DNA of 64,000 nucleotides from Trachythela sp. YZ-2020 (Eukaryota > Cnidaria > Anthozoa > Malacalcyonacea > Clavulariidae). The notes beneath the pieces are model-generated. The model was not told the origin of the DNA, searched no databases, and was given only the letters and a program-made list of their open reading frames with translations. Within the stretch, counting starts at the first letter, position 1. Every line of letters begins with the position of its first letter. The stretch spans positions 1,571,768 through 1,635,767 of the forward strand of contig JADLSH010000316.1 of the NCBI GenBank assembly GCA_016169945.1. Reading direction: 5' to 3'. The position numbers were made by a program, and so were the translations under genes. This document shows positions 33,463 through 44,200 of this stretch, piece after piece.

Positions 33463-33660
33463 TTGAAGGGTTTTGTAGATGGAAAATTATTGAGTGTAAA
33501 TTATGTAGCTACATTTATTAGACCTAACCAAGTTCGATTCCTGCCCGGGAACTATAGTTGCATTTTTCGTAGCTGTTCCTGGTTAGGTCTAATAAATGTA
33601 TATAATTTACACTCAATAATTTTCCATCTACAAAACCTTCAATTATTATTCAATCGAGTG
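33463..33660. mobile_element. Fold-back SINE, subfamily B
   Basis: The left arm (33464-33530) reads GGTTTTGTAGATGGAAAATT and on to ATTTATTAGACCTAACCA. The right arm (33573-33645) is its complement, ending CCATCTACAAAACC. Between the arms is the box-B remnant GTTCGATTCCTGCC. A complete SINE of the same family lies 80 bp downstream. The tRNA head is missing from both halves. Confidence 0.75.
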
Positions 33661-33739
33661 AGATGCCAACAAAACCTAGATATTTACCCACAACTTAACA
33701 TGGTAGTACCCTAGTATATATACATGAACTTGTGGTTAG

Positions 33740-33965
33740 AGCTCGACATCTGGACTCTGTAGCTCAGTTGGTTAGAGCGCTGCACCGGAATCGCAGGGCA
33801 GCAGTTCGATTCCTGCCAGGGACCTATATAGTTGCATTTTCCGTAGCTGTTCCTGGTTAGGTCTAATAAATGTATATAATTTACACTCAATAATTTTCCA
33901 TCTACAAAACCCTTCAATTATTATTCAATCGAGTGAGATGCCAACAAAATCTAGATATTTAGTAC
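33740..33965 (+). mobile_element. tRNA-derived SINE, subfamily B
   Basis: A 73-nt tRNA-like head (33752-33824) has GTAGCTCAGTTGGTTAGAGC and GCAGTTCGATTCCTGC. The acceptor arm pairs at 6 of 7 positions with one A-A mismatch. The anticodon loop is CCGGAAT, lacking the usual T33. The body GTTGCATTTTCCGTAGCTGT and tail ATTCAATCGAGTGAGATGCC follow. The body differs from subfamily A, but head and tail motifs are shared. Confidence 0.75.
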
Positions 33966-34249
33966 AGTATATAATATAGTCAAACAAGAAATTCGATCAT
34001 TATTCACATTATTTGCGATCGAATGCAGCCTTAAATTGCCCAATTGACATATATATTTGATGCTTTTTGAGACGTTCTACTGTCACTTTACCCGTTGAAG
34101 ACTGCAGACTGGCAGTCGAAAGCTCGTGTTTAAATAAAATTTTACGATCAGAGAACGTCTCAAAAAACTTATTATGAATCCTGGTCGCGCATGCATCTAG
34201 CATTTTTAATATTTGATGCTTTTGAATCTTTTGGCAAGTTATTGCACGC

Positions 34250-36022
34250 TAATGCCGCATTATAACTAATACTTTTATTCATATAATTTGTTTTGGCTTT
34301 TGTAAAACAAAATCAAAATCATTACTGCGTAGATCATAGTTTTGATCGTTAGCGATTTTAAACAGGTGCAACGTTGTTCATACTTTCTGGTAACTCCCTA
34401 TTTTCTACTTTATGCATGAACACTAACTTATTTTTCTCCCAGCGATCAGTTGGATATTACCAATTTAATTATTTAAGTATTTCTTTTTTCACTATTTTAT
34501 ATTGTCTTGCAGTTACGACCCTTGCAGCCCTGTTTTGCATTATTTTGCAGTTTGTCAAGCAGATATTCACTGCAGTTACAAGGCTGAAATAATCAAAATA
34601 TGGCCGTATTATCGCATTACAATATACATTTATTTGGGCACAACTCTTTCTTCGCCGCATCATACCTATACCTTTAGACCCCTTGGATACAATGGTTTCT
34701 ATTTGTTTTAAACAAATAATTATGCCTAACGTTTTCGAATGCTTAACGCGCCTAATTTTGTTTCACCTAATTTTATTGTAGGATCAGTTCTATCTTTGAT
34801 AATCTCTGTCGCGAAATATCACGTATTTCGTTTTGTCTCTATTTAAAATACATTATTAGCAAGCAGCCACTGTTGGATACATTTATGGCAAGCAGCCACT
34901 GTTGAGTTCGATTTGTTGAGTACGATTTAAACCAGCTATGCGCCGCCCAATACCAACCATAGCGTTGTCATTTTTTCAGCTGAACACTGTGATTTACGCA
35001 ATCAAATGCTTTCTTTTAAATCAAGAAAAATAACCCCGTTCAATTAACCTTTGTCCATATTTAAATACCATTTATTCGTAACATTTAAGAGCGCAGTTTG
35101 TGTAGAGTGTTTCCTTCAAAAATCAAATTGCTGCTTCACTATTACCCTATTTGTTTCCAAATAAGTAGCAAGCTGCTGTGAAATATTTTTTTCGAAAATT
35201 TGCGCAAGTACGGAAAGCAAGTTTGTGGACTCCGTTTTACTTCTTGTTTTATAAATAGTATAGAATTTACATACGACTCTGGTGCATTATCAGATTTCGG
35301 TAAATTGTCTGCTAAGTTAAGGCCAATTTCACTAGAAAAATTATTAAAGGACGTTTGCAACTTCTGTTGGTTTGGTTAACACATCCTCTGCCATCTTGGC
35401 AATATTAATGGTTTTATATTTTTTGTTGTTAACTCGCTTATTTTTTTTCCACATTTCCAAGTGTTGAGTTTGATTCACAGTATAGTTAAATGCATTCATA
35501 TAATAGGTTGCCTTTGTATGTTTAATCATATTATTAACCTGATTCCATGCGCTTCATGTGCATACTTAGAACCATTTTTAACAGCCTTTCTCTTAAGGAG
35601 ATCTCTATGGTGCATTATATTTCTTTCGTAATCCAGGGTAGGTGATCATTCCTCACTTTACGAGTAATGTGCAGTGCATGTATGTGCAATCTTCCCGTGC
35701 ACAGAATATGAAGATCTTCTGTATTTAATAACGTTTGCAGTATTCTACTTGTCTTAGGTTATTTTTAAACGCTATAAACTACAGAATAGTTCTTGTACTG
35801 CCTTGTGACAATTATTTTTGGCTGTTTGCACGGTATTGACATTTTCCTTTGTATATAAATGAAGCTGTGATCACTAATTCCTACATGCTCTATGCCCGAT
35901 TTGATAATACTTCCGAGCTTGTTAGTAAATGCTAGGTAAATAAGCTTTGCAGAACTCTCAATAATCCGAGTGTGTCCCATAATTAACTGCTCTAATTGGT
36001 ATGTAGTTGCAATATCTTTAAG
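34250..36022 (-). pseudogene. Decayed LINE (endonuclease end to reverse transcriptase)
   Basis: The minus strand from 36022 reads LKDIATTYQLEQLIMGHTRI and SSAKLIYLAFTNKL, then GISDHSFIYIQRKMSIP. This is the carboxy end of the apurinic-type endonuclease of CR1/jockey-like LINEs (SDH motif). Then come MIKHTKATYYMNAFNYTVN (35529 down), TKPTEVANVLQTSFNNF, NLADNLPKSDNAPESYVN, a shifted GVIFLDLKES remnant of the reverse transcriptase near 35040, and the thumb-side IIRPYFDYFSLV and CKIMQNRAARVV near 34560. Frames change repeatedly, so it is inactive. Its 5' part ends where a SINE starts (36023), suggesting truncation or insertion. The 3' limit is approximate. Confidence 0.8.
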
Positions 36023-36310
36023 TTTGTAGAAGGTTTCAGGTGGATGGATATTTCGAGTGAAATATTATATATACAATATTTTAGACCTGAACGGGAACGG
36101 CTGCAAAAAATGCAACTCTAAGTCCTCCGACAGGAATTGAACCTGCGGCCCTGCAATTTCGGTGCTGCGCTCTGACCACTGAGCTACAGAGTCCAGTTGC
36201 CAAGCGTTAACCACAAGTTCATGTATATATATAGATGCGAATACTGTGGGTTGTGATAAGGTAAATTACAAGATGTTTTTTTCTGCATCTCACTCGATTG
36301 AAATTGATGC
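36023..36310 (-). mobile_element. tRNA-derived SINE, subfamily A
   Basis: Same body and tail as 27666-27950, with a tRNA-like head on the minus strand (about 36191-36122) containing GTAGCTCAGTGGTCAGAGCG and GCAGGTTCAATTCCTG. It abuts the endonuclease end of the decayed LINE. Confidence 0.75.
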
Positions 36311-36545
36311 ATACAGAAGAGGGGTTCTTCGACATGTGCAGCGGGTGGAGCAATAGCGTTTCACCCATGACGTCATTGGGCACAGATTTCACACTAGTGA
36401 TTATATTGATCATGAGTAGCATATCTTAGCAATCAGCATATAAGAATGAGCATGCTTGAAATACGACAATTTTATGACTCAAAGTGTGCATATGTGTTGT
36501 TCACTTTGAATTTCCTGTACTTCGATGCAAGCTGTATTAAAGAAG

Positions 36546-37120
36546 GGTTTTACTACATCCCGGGCGTTCTTTGTCAGTGCCCGCGATCACAATTTGGATT
36601 ATCGCCGGTATATGATGATAACATTGAGAGTTTCCACGGGAGTGTTTCCTTGTCTTTCCTGTTTCCTTCTGATCCTTACTCCTACCTCATTGCCTAACCC
36701 TAACCCTAACCCTAACCCAGAAGGAAACACAAGGAAACACTCCTCTGGAAACACTTACTCTTGTACAGGAATCTAGTCTGGGCTAGCCTGCGAACAGGCT
36801 TCAATCCGGCATGATTTGTACTACAACTTTTAAGTTTTTATAAAAATAAGACAAACCCCAATCCTAACCCCTTTCCTAACCCTAACCAGTCTTAGAAAGT
36901 GAAAATTATCGAAGTGAAAATTCGCGGGCTTGAACCGTAGATACAGTTAGTAAACGCACGCCCTAACCCGCTACGCCACAGGCAAGCACGCTGAAAAGAA
37001 CGGCAAAAAATACTATTTATAACTTACTACTGCAAGTTCTGGAAACACTCAATGTTATCATCATATACCGCTGATAATCAGCGGGCACTCACAAAGAACG
37101 CCCGGGATGTAGTAAAATCC
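36546..37120. mobile_element. Fold-back element with telomere-like repeats
   Basis: Inverted terminal repeats of about 85 bp: left GTTTTACTACATCCCGGGCG, TTCTTTG, CAGTGCCCGC and GGTATATGATGATAACATTG; right the complement, ending TGTAGTAAAAT at 37118. The middle holds CCCTAACCCTAACCCTAACC (36694-36719), a second looser run near 36860-36893, and a tRNA-like segment on minus at 36985-36920 (GGCGTAGCGGGTTAGGGCG and GGTTCAAGCCCGC). No ORF of note. This is probably a non-autonomous element; the telomere-like runs are too short to be a chromosome end. Confidence 0.7.
36694..36719. repeat. Interstitial telomere-like (CCCTAA)n
   Basis: About four CCCTAA units in a row, matching the metazoan TTAGGG telomere repeat, inside the fold-back element. 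Confidence 0.8.
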
Positions 37121-37852
37121 ATTAAAGAATGTCTTTAGGCCGTATTCTGTTTGCCAAAAAGTCGCTTAGAAAACAAGTTTTGTTCCCACCTCACGGGGAA
37201 TACTTTTCAACAAGCAAAATCTATAGATTATTATGTGTAAAATTCAAATTCACTTGTTGTAATGTTCACAAACCTGCAGTTTTGTAGTACAACAGCGCTA
37301 AAGTTTCACTAAATCAACACATTTCGTATTCGTTCGCCGCCATTTTTCATTAAACCTTCGTCAATTTTTAAATGAAGTTTATGACATTCCGCTGAACAAA
37401 CCATCAAACAACGGCTCAAAATGTAAACATGGCGCAGGTTTCCACGGTGGTACTGGACAATTTTTAGTTATTTTTTCAACTATCTATGTTTAATTTTGTC
37501 AATTTATACGTTTTTGCAGTTTTTGGATAAAAGATAAAGATGCTTTAATATACTAAATTTTAAATACCTAATTACATCTCACTTACCTTAGTTTTCTACC
37601 TTGGATTACTGGGTCACTATGTTATGATATCATTGATATGAATGTTGTGTTATTGATCAAACATACCTTTCTGGAAATTATGTCACATGTATTGGAAGTG
37701 AGGCTTACGGGCATTTACAGAGGAGTGAACGCCTCATCTATGGCTGTTAAATCTCACCTCCAGGTCAAGAAGGCAATTATGCAGTTTTATAACATAATTA
37801 CAAGAAAGGACTATTTTCACTATGAACTTATTTTGGAATTTCACAGCAATGA
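37121..37852. other. Non-coding stretch, 3' flank
   Basis: No coding signal. It lies downstream of the minus-strand gene that ends at 37853, so it may hold its 3' UTR. Confidence 0.35.
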
Positions 37853-40800
37853 TTACATAATTAGTAACTCATCATCATCACTGTCATCATCATTGTTGCC
37901 AAATAAATCACCATCATTTTCTGTTAGGATTATGTCCTCATCCACTGCTACGATGGTGCTGCAGCTTTCACAAGAACATAAGTCGCTACATTTCAGTTGA
38001 GCTTTAAGGCATGAACATCTTTGGGTTTTGCATCCTGTCTTACATGTGCACTTTACAATTTCAAGGAGGGAATCGGGTGCGGCAGGAAGTGTCATCCACA
38101 GGATCTTATAGTCACTGTCTAATATCCACCCATTGCCTGCAGGAGATGGAATATTCATTTGAGGTGACAGGGACGATTCCACACAGCTGTTTGATAGTTA
38201 GCTCTCTCAATGTGTTTTAAAAGACAGTCTGAATTTGGTGGTAACACATCATCTGAATATTTCCCTGATTTGAAGAGATTATATCTGCATTCATCAGTAT
38301 TAACAGCAATCTTATCGCCATACATCAGACACACAAACCGGTGGAGTTGACTGACTAGGAGGTCAGATGGTGGAAACATGTTGCCAAGCACGCTGAAGGT
38401 TTCTGTAAATTCTGGATTGTCAGATGATGTTTTCCAAACTTTAATTTTTCCCTTTCCATGGAATGAGCTTGTGGAATCACACCCTACAAAAGTATTTAAA
38501 TATTTTAATATCTGTTAAGATCTGTTTGAAATTATTTACTTTTTTACAAATTATTCATATCATCAACAACTGTTCTACAATACCTGAAAATGGATGAAAA
38601 CCTAACAGACATTTACATGTGTTGTCACCAAGTTCTTCGCAAATTGTGTTAATGTGTATACAACGAAATTTGTTTCCTGAGCCTGTCATCATATAAACAT
38701 CCTTCTCAATCAACTGTTGCATGGCAGTGCAAAGAACCAGAACATAAGTGTCAGGACTTCTGATTATCACTGTGTCATACGTGCTTGCGGCATGCTTGGC
38801 GTGCAACAATAGGCGAGTATCTGCCTCTTCGTGGTTGCTATCGAGTGATGGAAACGAGTCTGTTCTAACAGGGTCATCTCCATTTCGATTGGGATGGTAT
38901 GTATAACATTTATCCTTCGATGTTGCATACAAAACAGAAACAGAAACAAACCGGCATGACTTGTATGATTTCCAATGTTTGATGAAGAATTCCAATAATG
39001 ATTCTTTGTTCTCTCTAGAACTCAGAATTTTTTTCCACTGCTTAGGGATGTTCTGCTCTTGGCCATAGATGTGTACTCGTTGAACTCCTTGTGTAGCGCG
39101 TCTTGCTCGCTCAGTGTTCTTGATACTCAGAGCAGGATACCGGTCGGCGACAAAATCTAGTCTTAATGCACGACAATCCTGAGCTAATTTCATGAGGAAA
39201 TTGAAAACTGAATCCGCAAAATCACCAGGGGTTTTTAATCCCTGCTTTAGTATTCTGGATAGTGGGAAGCTTGTTTTTTTTAATTGTTTGGAAGATATCT
39301 GGTTCTTCAATAGTCAAATTGTTTTTAACAAAATCTAAAAATTGATCCTCTCCAATCTGTTCTGCTCCAAGTAAACTATCAGCAACATTGTCATCAACGA
39401 CAAACCCACTTGCTAACGATAGTAGGCTCTTTTGCTCTGTGTCAAACGGGTTTAGCATATTCGAAACGGTGGTTATTACATTTTCTACCGACTTCTCGTA
39501 GCGCTCGCATTTAGTAGGATCGAGGTCTTTACGTTTTCTAAAAGAAAAAACAACAACATTGAAATCGCAACCATTTAAACACGATTAAGAATGTGCATTT
39601 TTTTACGAGTGTTTGGCTATACCTTGGCTTGCACTCCATTCCTGCTAAGCTCTTGCATTGGCTGGTTATCGCCGCTCTCTCCGACTGTGAAAGAAGCCAT
39701 CGATGCACTGCAGCACGATTCAATGTGAAACCAATCAAACCTCCCTTAGTTTTTGCATCACGGTTTACTGTCTGTTCTATCGTTTGGTCGCATGCAACTG
39801 CAGAGAAACCATGATGACTTTGACGCTGAATGGCGAAATTTCTTGACATATCAAGTCGAATTCCTGTTGATTCAGGTGAACGGTATTAGTTGTATGTATA
39901 TCTACCTTTATACATACTTTGCCTGAATGGGCGGAGCGACAAGCTTCAAAATAAGCGAGCGGATAAGAAAGTTGAATGTAGTTTTATGGTGTGTCTGCAG
40001 GCTAGATCTACAGGCAACATCCACAGAAAAAGCTGGATCATGCGCGGTTCGCTTGTGCAGACAAACCGACAACAACAGGAAATAGACATTAATTAACTCT
40101 AATTTGCAGACCTGAATCTTACGCCTGTATTCTAAAAGCTCACTCACACTCACACTCACACTCAAAGAGTGGAGGTTCAATCTGAGCTTAACTTGAGTGG
40201 CAGTGCTGTTTTTGAAAAGCTGGAGGGTTAGTGCCGTACCATACTATGTGAGTACTCACCCTCCAGCTATTCAAAAATAGCACTGACACTCAAGGGAAGC
40301 TTAGAGTGAACCTCCACTCTTTGAGTGTGAGTGTGAGTGAGCTTTTAGAATACAGGCGTTAACCTTGGCTCTAAACCGAATGGCTGCCTGTATTAATCCT
40401 CCCGTTAATCTATTCGGGGTTCTTTATATATTTGTAAGCAGGCCATAAGTTACCTTTTTGTATTAAGAGTTTCACATGTACCTGTCATTTTAAGATATAT
40501 ACTCCAAAATGCAAATGTTTTTTATTTTTGCGATGTTTCTTCCACAAATGATTCGTATTTATCACATATAGTCTCAAACTCCCGACTCAAAAGCTCGTCT
40601 TTGTATTGTTGTGTTGGAAAGCCATCTCCCATAGCTTCTACAAATGTCCGAATTTTTTCCTGTTCAGTGACATCCAAGCTGTCCAGAAAGGTCTCAAATC
40701 GAAGACGCTGGAACGCTTCATGCATTATTTTGTGGCAGAACACTGACCTATTATAGTGTTTACCAGAGAGCACGCCTTTGATGGATCCCTCACTCACTAT

Positions 40801-41245
40801 TCCTGACTCGATCAGTATATCCTACACATAAACAAACGAAAATTTGCATTCGTCATCATATACATTTTACTTCGGTGAATACTAATTTTGTAAATTCTCC
40901 AAAATAGTTTTTAACATACTTTACCTTCAGCCCCGCATCTTCAAATAGCTTCGATATTGCCGACAGGAAGGACATAATGGCATGAAACTCTCCTAAGCGC
41001 ACGATCAGTTTGTTGTAAAATATCTCGTTTTTCCACCTTACTTGTTGCATCTTCGAGTATACGGCCTCGTCAAATACCATTACGATATGATCCAATTGTA
41101 GGGCGTTTGCAATGTCAACACCATTTTCGAGGATTGCGTTTATAGTTGAGTATTCAGTGGGAGAATTATCGATGACAGGGAGATAACCGATTCTTGATTC
41201 CTTTGGTATTTCAGTTTCATTAAGCATCGTGTTGAATCCAGTCCA
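37853..41245 (-). pseudogene. HEEADTR/HYNRS family gene with CXC tail, cut by satellite
   Basis: Exons on minus: (a) 41245-40925, WTGFNTMLNETEIPK to LSAISKLFEDAGLK, donor GTAAAG; (b) 40821-40522, DILIESG, SGKHYNRSVFCHK, running into a stop; (c) 39849-39623, FAIQRQSHHGFSAVACDQTI, donor GTATAG; (d) 39537-38584, SNHEEADTRLLLHAKHA and SPDTYVLVL; (e) 38483-37853, GCDSTSSFHGKGK, RANYQTAVWN, then the Cys cluster CTCKTGCKTQRCSCL and CSDLCSCESC, and an acidic tail. Phases fit for a-b, c-d and d-e. The spaced acidic residues (EADT, SPDT, GCD) resemble a PIN/FEN1-like nuclease core, and the Cys cluster a tesmin-type CXC DNA-binding motif; both are inferences. One-base breaks lie at the A5 run 39232-39236 and near 38173, and an expected exon between b and c is absent. 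Exon a stops exactly at the satellite, so the amino end is missing. I recall it as multicopy in cnidarians. Confidence 0.7.
40122..40358. mobile_element. Harbinger-like hairpin MITE, TTA target
   Basis: 237 bp, almost wholly palindromic. The ends read CGCCTGTATTCTAAAAGCTC on both strands, followed by a (CACACT)n stretch and AAAGAGTGGAGGTTCA. TTA flanks both sides (40119-40121; 40359-40361), matching the TWA duplication of PIF/Harbinger elements. It lies in the intron between exons b and c of the surrounding gene, where a coding exon seems to be missing. Confidence 0.85.
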
Positions 41246-44200
41246 AAAAAATCAAAAACCGTAGGGGGTACCAAAGGGCCTGATTTCAAATCCTTTGGTC
41301 CCCCCTTTGCCTCTGAAAAAAAAATTCAACTTCGCTAAAACATGTTCTTTCCTCTTGAAAGTCGTTGTTTTTATGAAGGGAACAGGTTGGAGCAATTTTC
41401 CAATCGTTTGGGGGTTATTTCAACGAAGTTTGAAAACTAAATCAAAAACCATAGGGGGGACCAAAGGGCCTGATTTCAAATCCTTTGGTCCCCCCTTTGC
41501 CTCTGAAAAAAAAATTCAACTCCGCTAAAACATGTTCTTTCCTCCTGAAAGTCGTTGTTTTTATGAAAGGAACAGGTTTGAGCAATTTTCCAATCGTTTG
41601 GAGGTTATTTCAACTAAGTTTGAAAAAAAATTAAAAACCATAGGGGGGGCCAAAGGGCCTGATTTCAAATCCTTTGGTCCCCCCTTTGCCTCTGAAAAAT
41701 ATATTCAACTTCGTTAAAACATGTTCTTTCCTCCTGAAAGTCGTTGTTTTTATGAAAGGAACAGGTTGGAGCAATTTTCCAATCGTTTGGTGGTTATTTC
41801 AACTAAGTTTGAAAAAAAATCAAAAACCATAGGGGGGACCAAAGGGCCTGATTTCAAATCCTTTGATCCCCCCTTCATCTTCGCTAAAACATGTTCTTTC
41901 CTCCTGAAAGTCGTTGTTTTTATGAAAGAAACAGGTTGGAGCAATTTTCCAATCGTTTGGGGGTTATTTCAACTAAGTTTGAAAAAAAATCAAAAACCAT
42001 AGGGGGGACCAAAGGGCCTGATTTCAAATCCTTTGGTCCCCCCTTTGCCTCTGAAAAAAAATTCAACTTCGCTAAAACATGTTCTTTCCTCCTGAAAGTC
42101 GTTGTTTTTATGAAAGGAACAGGTTGAGCAATTTTCCAATCGTTTGGTGGTTATTTCAACTAAGTTTGAAAAAAAATTAAAAACCATAGGGGGGACCAAA
42201 GGGCCTGATTTCAAATCCTTTGGTCCCCCCTTTGCCTCTGAAAATAAATTCAACTTCGTTAAAACATGTTCTTTCCTCCTGAAAGTCGTTGTTTTATGAA
42301 AGGAACAGGTTGGAGCAATTTTCCAATCGTTTGGGGTTATTTCAACTAAGTTTGAAAAAAAATCAAAAACCATAGGGGGGACCAAAGGGCCTGATTTCAA
42401 ATCCTTTGGTCCCCCCTTTGCCTCTGAAAAAAATTCAACTTCGCTAAAACATGTTCTTTCCTCCTGAAAGTCGTTGTTTTTATGAAAGGAACAGGTTGGA
42501 GCAATTTTCCAATCGTTTGGGGGTTATTTCAACTAAGTTTGAAAAAAAATCAAAAACCAAATTTGGGACCAAAGGGCCTGATTTCAAATCCTTTGGTCCC
42601 CCCTTTGCCTCTGAAAAAAAATTTCAACTTCGCTAAAACATGTTCTTTCCTCTTGAAAGTCGTTGTTTTTATGAAAGGAACAGGTTGGAGCAATTTTCCA
42701 ATCGTTTGGGGGTTATTTCAACTAAGTTTGAAATAAATCAAAAACTATAGGGGGGGCCAAAGGGCCTGATTTCAAATCCTTTGGTCCCCCCTTTGCCTCT
42801 GAAAAAAAAATTCAACTTCGCTAAAACATGTTCTTTCCTCCTGAAAGTCGTTGTTTTTATGAAAGGAACAGGTTGGAGCAATTTTCCAATCGTTTGGGGG
42901 TTATTTCAACTAAGTTTGAAAAAAAATCAAAAACCATAGGGGGGACCAAAGGGCCTGATTTCAAATCCTTTGGTCCCCCCTTTACCTCTGAAAAAAAAAT
43001 TCAACTTCGCTAAAACATGTTCTTTCCTCCTGAAAGTCGTTGTTTTTATGAAAGGAACAGGTTGGAGCAATGTTCCAATCGTTTGGGGTTATTTCAACTA
43101 AGTTTGAAAAAAAATCAAAAACCATAGGGGGGACCAAAGGGCCTGATTTCAAATCCTTTGGTCCCCCCTTTGCCTCTGAAAAAAAATTCAACTTCGCTAA
43201 AACATGTTCTTTCCTCCTGAAAGTCGTTGTTTTTATGAAAGGAACAGGTTTGAGCAATTTTCCAATCGTTTGGAGGTTATTTCAACTAAGTTTGAAAAAA
43301 AATTAAAAACCATAGGGGGGGGCCAAAGGGCCTGATTTCAAATCCTTTGGTCCCCCCTTTGCCTCTGAAAAAAAAATTCAACTTCGTTAAAACATGTTCT
43401 TTCCTCCTGAAAGTCGTTGTTTTTATGAAAGGAACAGGTTGGAGCAATTTTCCAATCGTTTGGGGGTTATTTCAACTAAGTTTGAAAAAAAATCAAAAAC
43501 CATAGGGGGGACCAAAGGGCCTGATTTCAAATCCTTTGGTCCCCCCTTTGCCTCTGAAAAAAAAATTCAACTGCGCTAAAACATGTTCTTTCCTCCTGAA
43601 AGTCGTTGTTTTTATGAAAGGAACAGGTTGGAGCAATTTTCCAATCGTTTGGGGTTATTTCAACTAAGTTTGAAAAAAAATCAAAAACCATAGGGGGGAC
43701 CAAAGGGCCTGATTTCAAATCCTTTGGTCCCCCCTTTGCCTCTGAAAAAAAAATTCAACTTCGCTAAAACATGTTCTTTCCTCCTGAAAGTCGTTGTTTT
43801 TATGAAAGGAACAGGTTGGAGCAATTTTCCAATCGTTTGGGGGTTATTTCAACTAAGTTTGAAATAAATCAAAAACCATAGGGGGGGCCAAAGGGCCTGA
43901 TTTCAAATCCTTTGGTCCCCCCTTTGCCTCTGAAAAAAAAATTCAACTTCGCTAAAACATGTTCTTTCCTCCTGAAAGTCGTTGTTTTTATGAAAGGAAC
44001 AGGTTGGAGCAATTTTCCAATCGTTTGGGGTTATTTCAACTAAGTTTGAAAAAATCAAAAAACCATAGGGGGGACCAAAGGGCCTGATTTCAAATCCTTT
44101 GGTCCCCCCTTTGCCTCTGAAAAAAAAATTCAACTGCGCTAAAACATGTTCTTTCCTCCTGAAAGTCGTTGTTTTTATGAAAGGAACAGGTTGTAGCAAT

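Noticed and set aside
33752..33824. Functional tRNA gene
   Set aside because: The anticodon loop lacks T33, the acceptor arm has a mismatch, and the sequence continues into a SINE body shared with other copies.
36694..36893. Chromosome end
   Set aside because: Only about four CCCTAA units, flanked on both sides by ordinary sequence and inside an inverted-repeat element.
37638..38000. 120-codon plus-strand ORF
   Set aside because: It is the antisense of the acidic (Asp-rich) tail of the minus-strand gene; the Ser-rich end is a shadow.
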